A stretch of 64,000 nt of DNA, from positions 886,224,001 to 886,288,000 of the forward strand of contig CM057456.1 in NCBI GenBank assembly GCA_016271365.2, written 5' to 3'. Origin of the DNA: Neoceratodus forsteri. Lineage: Eukaryota > Chordata > Ceratodontiformes > Ceratodontidae. Numbering within the stretch: the first letter of the stretch is position 1; the number at the start of each line of letters is the position of its first letter. The position numbers and the translations under genes were made by a program. Below, in pieces: positions 57,693 to 64,000 of this stretch. The notes below the pieces were generated by a model. It made no database searches, was not told the DNA's origin, and saw only the letters and a program-made list of their open reading frames with translations.

Positions 57693-58322
57693 GAGTAATT
57701 TCCATTTTGTTGGCTTCCTAGAATGGTCAGAAAGCAGAGATGTCTTAGCTTTTCTTCAGAAGGAGCTCCATGGACTGCTGAAGTACACATGAAAACTGGG
57801 GCTGGAAATTCACAGAGCACACCATACTCTCAGTCCTGTGCCCAGGGAAGGAAAAAGGCCCTGTCCTACCATAGCCCAGTTCCTGAGGTATACAGGTAAT
57901 GAAAAAATTGTAGCATTGACAAGGGATCAGGGACTCCTGACCTGGCACAAAGACTGAATATATATTTTTTCAGATTTCTCCATAGAAGTGCAGAAGCAAA
58001 GGGGTACATGGAGGTCAAAAAGGTGCTGCAAGAACATAACATCCCCTACAAATCACAGTACCTAGCCAAGCTTGCCATCAACAGGAAAGGGGTGTCACAC
58101 ATTCAACAATCTGGAGCAGGCCCTGGGGTATGTCTCAAGGCACTGGTTAGCCTTGGCCCAAAAAATTAATCACTGCAAAGCAGCCACCAACCAGTTAGGA
58201 TGGCTGCTACAACCCCATCCTCTGGACCCCAGTGGTAGCAACAAGCTGGACACCATGAATTGGCAAACCTCTAAGTCCAAAAGATCTAATCGACGAGGGA
58301 GATACGGACAGCGCTCAGGCAC
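57693..58322 (+). pseudogene. L1-like ORF1 fragment, first copy
   Basis: About 630 bp that match 59695-60322 closely (start GAGTAATTTCCATTTTGTTG; later AGGTCAAAAAGGTGCTGCAA). It contains the ORF1 RRM end and C-terminal domain (YMEVKKVLQEHNIPYKSQYL) with stops and frameshifts. Either a truncated L1 insertion or a partial duplication of the neighbour. Confidence 0.8.
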
Positions 58323-58439
58323 CCCCAGGAATTAATATAACAAACTCCGGGGGGGGGGATCCTACTGTCAGGATTTTGTGGTTCGGGATTCTGGGCTCAG
58401 GCAACAGTGTGTCGGGGAAGTGAGTTTCGGGTTCTTGTA
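58323..58439. other. Short unassigned segment with G run
   Basis: Contains a G9-10 run at about 58350 and no recognised feature. Confidence 0.4.
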
Positions 58440-58880
58440 GTGATCCCATTTTGAACTGCTTACTCAACATGCTCTGAACCAATTTTTCAAAATCTCAAAA
58501 TTAAATAGCTTTGGAAAGAATTAATATTTTTTCACTAAACAAGCAAAAGGCACATTTGTAGGCTAGCCCCTTTCTAACCCAAAAATCTCAGACCAAAATT
58601 CAAGACCATCAGGACAGCAGCCAAACTGAAAGAAAACCCAGCAAAACCGATGGGGAAAAAACTTTCAAAAATTCACTTTTTGTACTACCCAGAACTCGGA
58701 ATTGACACATTCGACTAGAACAAAATGTGGCACATCCACAGATCTACCATGTGAGACCACACATGCAAAATTTCATGCAAATACATTTAGCAGTTGCAAA
58801 GTTACTGAAGTGCAACAATTAGAGTTTAACATTAAACAGCCTACTCAACCCTAACTATAGTGGCACTACCACACCACTCT
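58440..58880 (+). repeat. Unclassified interspersed repeat, copy 2
   Basis: Aligns in order with 34020-34430: TTAATATTTTTTCACTAAAC, CTCAGACCAAAATTCA, TGTGGCACATCCACAGATCT, ACATGCAAAATTTCATGCAA, CAACCCTAACTATAGTGGCA. Here it is not beside an AT-rich array, so this ~400 bp module is either mobile on its own or one end of a larger element. Confidence 0.6.
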
Positions 58881-59189
58881 ACAACTACTGGCTATTAAAT
58901 ATATATTTCATTTTCCATTACTGAATCTATATAACTATTTGGGATCTTATAGAATCCTTCCATTACATCATTATGCTAGAACTCAGTAATCATAGATTCT
59001 TTCTGAATTCTTCCTAGAAATCATCTCACTTGTGAAACTAATATTATTAATTAACAATTATAAAATGGTAAGAGAAAATCCTGTGTCCTGATTGGTCATT
59101 AGCCATGCATTAGAAGTGTCTGCTGCATCGCTAAAACCAAATGCTGCCAGCTTGGATGCAGGACATTAAAGATATCCATGAGGGGGTGC
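58881..59189. other. Unassigned AT-rich spacer
   Basis: No gene or element recognised. Confidence 0.4.
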
Positions 59190-59399
59190 ATGCATAGTGG
59201 CTGACGAGATGGCAGCTTGAGTAAGGAAGTTTGTACTACTCAGTGATAAATCAATTAATTTCTCCAGATCCACATTAGCTATGGGGCTCAGGTTGATCTC
59301 ATTTTACATCACAAACTTGCCTGCACGAATTCCCAATTTTTAGAAGGAAATTCGGCACCTGTACTGAGTTACTGTAAAAAGAAACTGTGGCAGCTCTGG

Positions 59400-60310
59400 C
59401 ATAATTGACTGGGAGTCTGGCATGGGCAACGGTGGCAGCATCCCTGTCATGGATGCATTGGAAACAAAAACAATGCTCCAGCAGGAACTGCAAGAAATAG
59501 CAGTATTCAAAGTCTCTGTTGCCTCCCTAGAAGATAAGATCCAGGAACCTCCAACACAAAGCAAGGGTAACGGAGACCAAATGGTCACATACAGATGACG
59601 AGGTCAGTCACCATGAGGCCAGGGTCCAGGAACTGGAACACCTGGTCAGCACTTTGTGGGAATGAGCAGAAGATGCAGAGAAAAGAAGCTGATTGAGTAA
59701 TTTCCATTTTGTTGGCTTCCTAGAATGGGCAGAAAGCAGAGATTTCTCAGCTATTCTTCAGAAGGAGCACCATGAACTGCAGAAGTATACATGGAAACTG
59801 GGGCTGGAAATTCACAGGGCACACCATACCCTTAGTCCTGTGCCCAGAGAATGGGAAAGGCCCTGTCCGACCATAGCCCGGTTCCTGAGGTATACAGATA
59901 ATGAAAAAATTGTAGCATTGGCAAGGGATCGAGGACTCCTGACCTGGCAAGGAGGCTGAAAATACGTTTTTTTCAGATTTCTCCATAGAAGCGCAGAAGC
60001 AAAAGCGGTACATGGAGGTCAAAAAGGTGCTGCAAGAACGTAACATCCTCTACAAATCACAGTACCTGGCCAAGCATGCCATCAACAGGAATGGAGTATC
60101 ACACACATTCAACAATCCAGAGGAGGCACTGTGGTATGTCTCAAGGCACTGGCCAGCCTTGGCCAAAAAAAATCATCACAGCAAAGCAGCCACCAACCAG
60201 GTAGGATGGCTGCTACAACCCCATACTCTGGACGTCAGTGGCAGCAACAAGGCAGACACCATGAAATGGCAAACCTCTAAGTCCAAAAGATCTAACCGAT
60301 GAGGGAGATA
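59400..60310 (+). pseudogene. L1-like ORF1 relic
   Basis: Coiled-coil part (QELEHLVSTLWE near 59630), RRM (NFHFVGFLEWAESRDF; LEIHRAHHTLSPVP; CPTIARFLRYTDNEKIVAL) and C-terminal domain (YMEVKKVLQERNILYKSQYL; PEEALWYVSRHWPAL). A frameshift near 59960 separates RRM and C-terminal domain and stops occur in the coiled-coil part. The family role is RNA binding in the retrotransposition particle. Confidence 0.8.
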
Positions 60311-62052
60311 TGGACAGTGCTCAGGCAGGAAAGAGGACTCTGGAACCAGGAGAGAGGATAACAAAGACCTGGATGGTCTGGGGGCAGCTCTGATTTCACC
60401 AGCAAACTGGCCCCAAAAAGATCCAGAAAATCTTCACCCCTACTGTTCAACACACCGTTACCTGTCTTGCCTTCTAAAGAGTATCACTCTTCAGAGGCTT
60501 GTCAGCCAGACCACAATCGCTCATGGGCTGAGAGGGTAGCGGACAACCATGGAGAAGAATGAGCGGTGGGAAAATCACCTCCCAAATGGGCCAGGGCTCT
60601 GATCCAGGCAGAGACAACTAGATTTTTAAAATACGCTTACAACTGTTACAACAAACTGAAAAACTTAAGGTTTTGAGCACTATAAGTATCCTTTTCCTGC
60701 TGTTGATTTCAAATACTGCTGTGCATTTCTGTGTGACTTAAGCTACCCCTCATTATGCTCAACCCTTCTACCCATTCCTCACAGTCTGTCCCAGGTGTGT
60801 ACAGGGGCTCACTGGTGGATAACATAGGAAATGGCTCTCTGGAGTCAAGCCGAACTCCAGGCCTCCCTGTTGTAACAATCCCTTTAATCTATCTGCCCAT
60901 ATCCCCCTCTTATGACTCCTCAGGTCCATGGAGGCAATTAGGAAAATTGAGGCCTGCAGCTGCCCCCCTCAGACACGCCTTATTCTACACCCCACCGGAG
61001 TTAAAAGTAGCTGGCTTTCCCCTGAGTTAAACACAGCTGGTTACTACTCTGCCCCCATTCTCCTGAACTGGCTCCTAACACTTGCACAATAAACAGTCCC
61101 TCCCATTGGGAGTTATATGGATCATGGCTCTTACTCATCCCTGAACATCCGTTGGACTCAGCCAGACTACCTCTGTCCTGCCTGGTAACCTTGTCAGTCA
61201 TCAGAGCGATAGGAAATGCAGACCAGGAGCAGCATATGCAGTTTTCATAACAATACACACAAAAGACTCACACTTTGCTCTGGGGGCTGGATTGGCTCAT
61301 TTCTACAGGTTTATACAGAAACTTAAGTCCTTCCCCTCCTGTCAAGGCTCCATACTCCACTTGATGGACTCACATAGGACAGGCAGCCTCAACTGACACA
61401 TATTCATGCAGTAACATTTGAGTGGGTACTCATCTGCTCTCCACATGGCAGCTGGTGCATACTGTACAGGATTGGGAACTTTTTGCCATTGTGAGAGCCG
61501 ACTGGAGGAATGGGGCATGCTACACCTGATGGTCTACTAGGTGAACAAATGCGCCTGCCTCTGTGGCATCGGCGAGGATCCCACTTGCAGGTAGAGAGGC
61601 GGGAATGACAAGACCAATTTTGGCCAAGATCCGCATACCCCTAAACAGGATAGATGTCCGCAATGGAAGGACACAATACTGAGGCACCTGAGGGATAAGA
61701 GCAGTTAGCTTGCACTCGAGGCTGTGGGGGAATGTTAGGCTAATCCTCTAGAACAGCTCCCCCCAACCCCCACTCCAGTGGGCCATGAACTTGGTAGTCA
61801 GGGATATTCAGCGGTGGTTGCTGTCAGAAGCCCCATATTCTGAAGTGCTGCTCACCCCCTCCATAAGCTCTGAACACTCTGAGCACACTGTCCCCAGCTC
61901 AAAAAGGAATGAGACTGATCTAGCACCAACTGGTTTTACTCCTCACACCATGTGACATGTTTTCACCACTCCTTGGTTCACCTGTAGGTATGTGTGAGGT
62001 CTGCAAGGCATGTGATTCGGGCCCCCCCAACTCAGTCTGGCCTTTCAGCAGT
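60311..62052. other. Unassigned inter-ORF sequence
   Basis: The first ~250 bp may be the ORF1 3' flank. Most of the rest does not look like L1 spacer and has no recognised domain on either strand. Probably one or more unidentified insertions. Confidence 0.35.
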
Positions 62053-62308
62053 AGTATTTTGAAAGACAGAAACTCGGTTCCCCAAGTTTCACTATCCCAA
62101 TGCCAGCAGCCCGAAACATGACTGCCCAACACACAAAGTTTGCCTGCAGCAGAGTTTGTTATAAAACGTAAGGGGTGGTGGTGCAGGGGGTGAAGCCCCC
62201 CGAAACACAGAACAAAGGAAAACTTCAAGTGTCGGGCAACCATGTTTCTGGCTGCTGGAATCAGGTAAGTGAAACTTGGGGAACCAAGTTTCAGGATTTC
62301 ATAATATA
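62053..62308. mobile_element. Foldback element, ~85-90 bp arms
   Basis: The left arm (GAAACTCGGTTCCCCAAGTT, then CCAGCAGCCCGAAACATG) is the complement of the right arm (CATGTTTCTGGCTGCTGGAA, then AACTTGGGGAACCAAGTTTC), with a ~75 bp spacer. Complementarity continues outward to TATTTTGAAA/TTTCATAATA. A minus-strand frame crosses it but has no domain. Confidence 0.75.
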
Positions 62309-62619
62309 TCCCTTTCAGCCCTGTCATTGGAATTTATCCTCAGTTTTGTAACATTTCATTGGCACTTGGTTATCAAATTATTACTATGTTTTGTGATGGA
62401 ATTGACTGAATGGTTCATTGGTTTATTTTTTGTTATGTTATATATTGGAATTAACTTACTATAGGGTACTACAACCCTGCAAGGAGAATGAAGGACCATA
62501 TCATCTATCAGGGCTGATGCTCCAGCCCAGTTAGTATCTACTCTCTGTGTGAGGGGGCCTGATGCAGCCATATACAAATGTCACGCCTCTCTGCTTTGGA
62601 AAACATTTAGGTATGGTGG

Positions 62620-64000
62620 GTGCTCTGGTTAAATGGATTTTGTGAAACATAAAGAGAATCTAGCCCGCTATTAAGATATGGAAAATATTAAAACACCTTA
62701 GGTGGGAGGTGGCCAGGATAGTCTTCCTACAGGAAATCCATCTGACCCACTCCAAGACTAATAAACACCAGACAGAATGGATCTTACAGATATCTGGAAA
62801 TTGCTAGAATTCCAAAAAAAGAAAAGTGGACATACTATCCACAAAATCATACCCTTTTAAAACCAAAAGTGAAAACAGAACTAACAGGCCAATATGTGCT
62901 TGTACAAGGCACACTCTGGGAGCAAGCTCTTACCCTGAGAAATATATATGCTTTAAACCAGATGGCTGTGACTTTCTTCACTGACTTGATGCAGCTGCAG
63001 GAAGAAAATATGAGTGGACAACTCGACCTCAGCGGGGATGTGAACACAGTGCTAGACAAGTTTCAGGACAGGTCCGAGGCCACTACTGGTCCCCCCTCAG
63101 CAGCGGTGAATGCCCTGGAAATGACAAGGACAGATGTGGGTCTCACGGACATCTGGTGTCCAGTACAGCCCATAAGCAGAGACTAATCCTTCTTCTCCTC
63201 CCCACACCAGTCCTACTCCAGGATTGATCCCTGGCTCATCCCTTCCTTTTGTGAACCAGGTGTCCTGAAGGCGAAAATAAGTGCAATCATTATCTCAGAC
63301 CACGCCCCTGTATCCTTCACCTAGGTCCTGGCAGGTTCCACAGACCAACCTACTAAACAATGGTGCTTCAACACCTCACTCCTGAAGGATGTGACCTTTA
63401 CATCCTTCTTAGAAGCAGACATCAAAAGTCTTCCTGGAGACAAACCGGAAAGAGGCTACATATGCTACCACCAGATGAGACATGCTCAAGGCCTACATTA
63501 AGGGCCCGTGCATTAGTTACACATCCCATTTCAAGAAGTCTTGCATCAAAGACATGAAAACACAGATGCAGAGACTGAAAGGACTGGAGAAACAATACAG
63601 AGTCAAGCAGAACCACTCCCTAGGTCTCCAAACCAACATCACTGGGAATAGGTATAACATAGAAACATAGACTTTGATGGCAGATAAGGACCGCTTGACC
63701 CACCCAGTCTGCCCATTTCCCTACCTATTGGATAAGCTGTTGATCCTAGTTAACCAACAGCCTACGTCCTCCTACCCCCCACTAGAATTGCCTTATGTCT
63801 GTCCCATGCATTCTTGAATTCGCCCACTGTTTTATAAGACAAACGTACACCTCCACCAGAAAGCAGAGTATGCCCTCTTTTGCCTCCACTAGTTATTCTG
63901 GGAGTCCAGAAAGAGACCAGGCAGATTACTGGCATATCAGGTTACAAAAATGGCAGGAGAGGTCTAGGAACCCTGGAATCAAGGACACAACTGGGAAGGT
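62620..64000 (+). pseudogene. L1-like ORF2 relic (endonuclease region), partial
   Basis: IVFLQEIHLTHSKTNKHQ (family LLQETHL, here EIHL) near 62730, TLRNIYALNQMAVTFFTDL (about 62935), SGDVNTVLD (GDLN site, about 63037), YSRIDPWLI and IIISDHAPVS (about 63290). Sequence after the CR1 insert continues as HLHQKAEYALFCLH. The RT lies outside the window. Stops at about 63185 and 63322 and others show it is inactive. Confidence 0.8.
63660..63832 (-). mobile_element. CR1 LINE subfamily A, copy A5 (3' end only)
   Basis: About 175 bp of 3' terminus with the CATAGAAACATAGACTTTGA edge and the CTGTCCCATGCATTCTTGAA region, as in A1 and A3. Flanked by TATAACA (63653-63659) and TATAAGA (63833-63839), a likely target duplication. 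It splits the L1-like ORF2. Confidence 0.88.

Larger units (their letters stand above)
59190..64000 (+). mobile_element. L1-like LINE, second copy, running off the right edge
   Basis: 5' end near GACGAGATGGCAGCTTGAGT (typical L1-type ATGGCGGC-like start), ORF1 at about 59400-60310, ORF2 from about 62620 to the window edge. About 2 kb between the ORFs is too long for a normal spacer and includes a foldback (62053-62308), so extra insertions are likely. Interrupted in ORF2 by CR1 copy A5. Confidence 0.7.

Noticed and set aside
61920..62327. 135-codon minus-strand frame
   Set aside because: It spans a foldback, has no recognisable domain and is within chance length for this composition.

Overview
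This 64 kb window looks like intergenic DNA from a large, transposon-rich vertebrate genome. I find no convincing host protein-coding gene and no cellular rRNA or tRNA gene. Almost everything recognisable is a decayed mobile element. CR1 (several subfamilies), L2, L1/Tx1-like and Rex1/CR1-like LINEs occur together with a DIRS tyrosine-recombinase remnant, a Penelope-like element, two Tigger/pogo DNA transposons, a MIR-type CORE-SINE and a second, long tRNA-headed SINE family. DIRS plus Penelope plus Tx1/L1 plus CR1 argues against a mammal or bird and fits an amphibian, with caecilian my best guess. That host assignment is inference; nothing in the window fixes the species.

Layout. 0.4-1.5 kb: a small palindromic element and a LINE 3' end. 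1.8-8.5 kb: a near full-length L1/Tx1-like LINE with target-site duplication, carrying a CORE-SINE. 9.8-11.9 kb: Penelope-like reverse transcriptase, a long SINE, then a second partial copy of the same Penelope segment. 11.9-12.9 kb: an unclassified AT-rich tandem array with ~170 bp units. 13.6-17.36 kb: a LINE whose first ORF carries a 2A-like peptide motif upstream of the endonuclease. 17.6-18.9 kb: a foldback, then a minus-strand DIRS recombinase split by a CORE-SINE. 19.07-21.38 kb: an internally deleted Tigger with both ends and an internal hairpin. 22.4-23.0 kb: a ~70 bp minisatellite. 23.25-23.6 kb: a long inverted repeat with a hammerhead-like core. 24.1-27.8 kb: CR1 copy A1 (minus). 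27.8-31.7 kb: L2 (minus) holding two tandem long SINEs. 32.4-32.9 kb: a foldback with ~230 bp arms. 33.05-34.4 kb: an inverted second copy of the AT-rich element. 34.8-36.5 kb: an ancient CR1.

37.3-48.9 kb: CR1 copies B1, A2, C and B2, a long SINE, a degenerate minisatellite and long unassigned stretches. 49.0-53.9 kb: a Rex1-like LINE split by CR1 copy A3, with a 4 bp target duplication. 54.4-57.7 kb: a minus-strand Tigger split by CR1 copy A4, itself split by a long SINE. 57.7-64 kb: an L1-like ORF1 fragment, an unclassified repeat, and a second L1-like element running off the right edge with a CR1 3' end (A5) in its ORF2.

There is no operon-like or pathway logic. The useful information is the nesting order (SINE into LINE, CR1 into Tigger, CR1 into Rex1, CORE-SINE into L1 and DIRS), which gives relative ages. 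The most interesting items are the unclassified families: the ~0.5-0.63 kb tRNA-headed SINE (five copies), the composite AT-rich element, six or more unrelated-looking foldbacks, and the LINE with an intact 2A motif.
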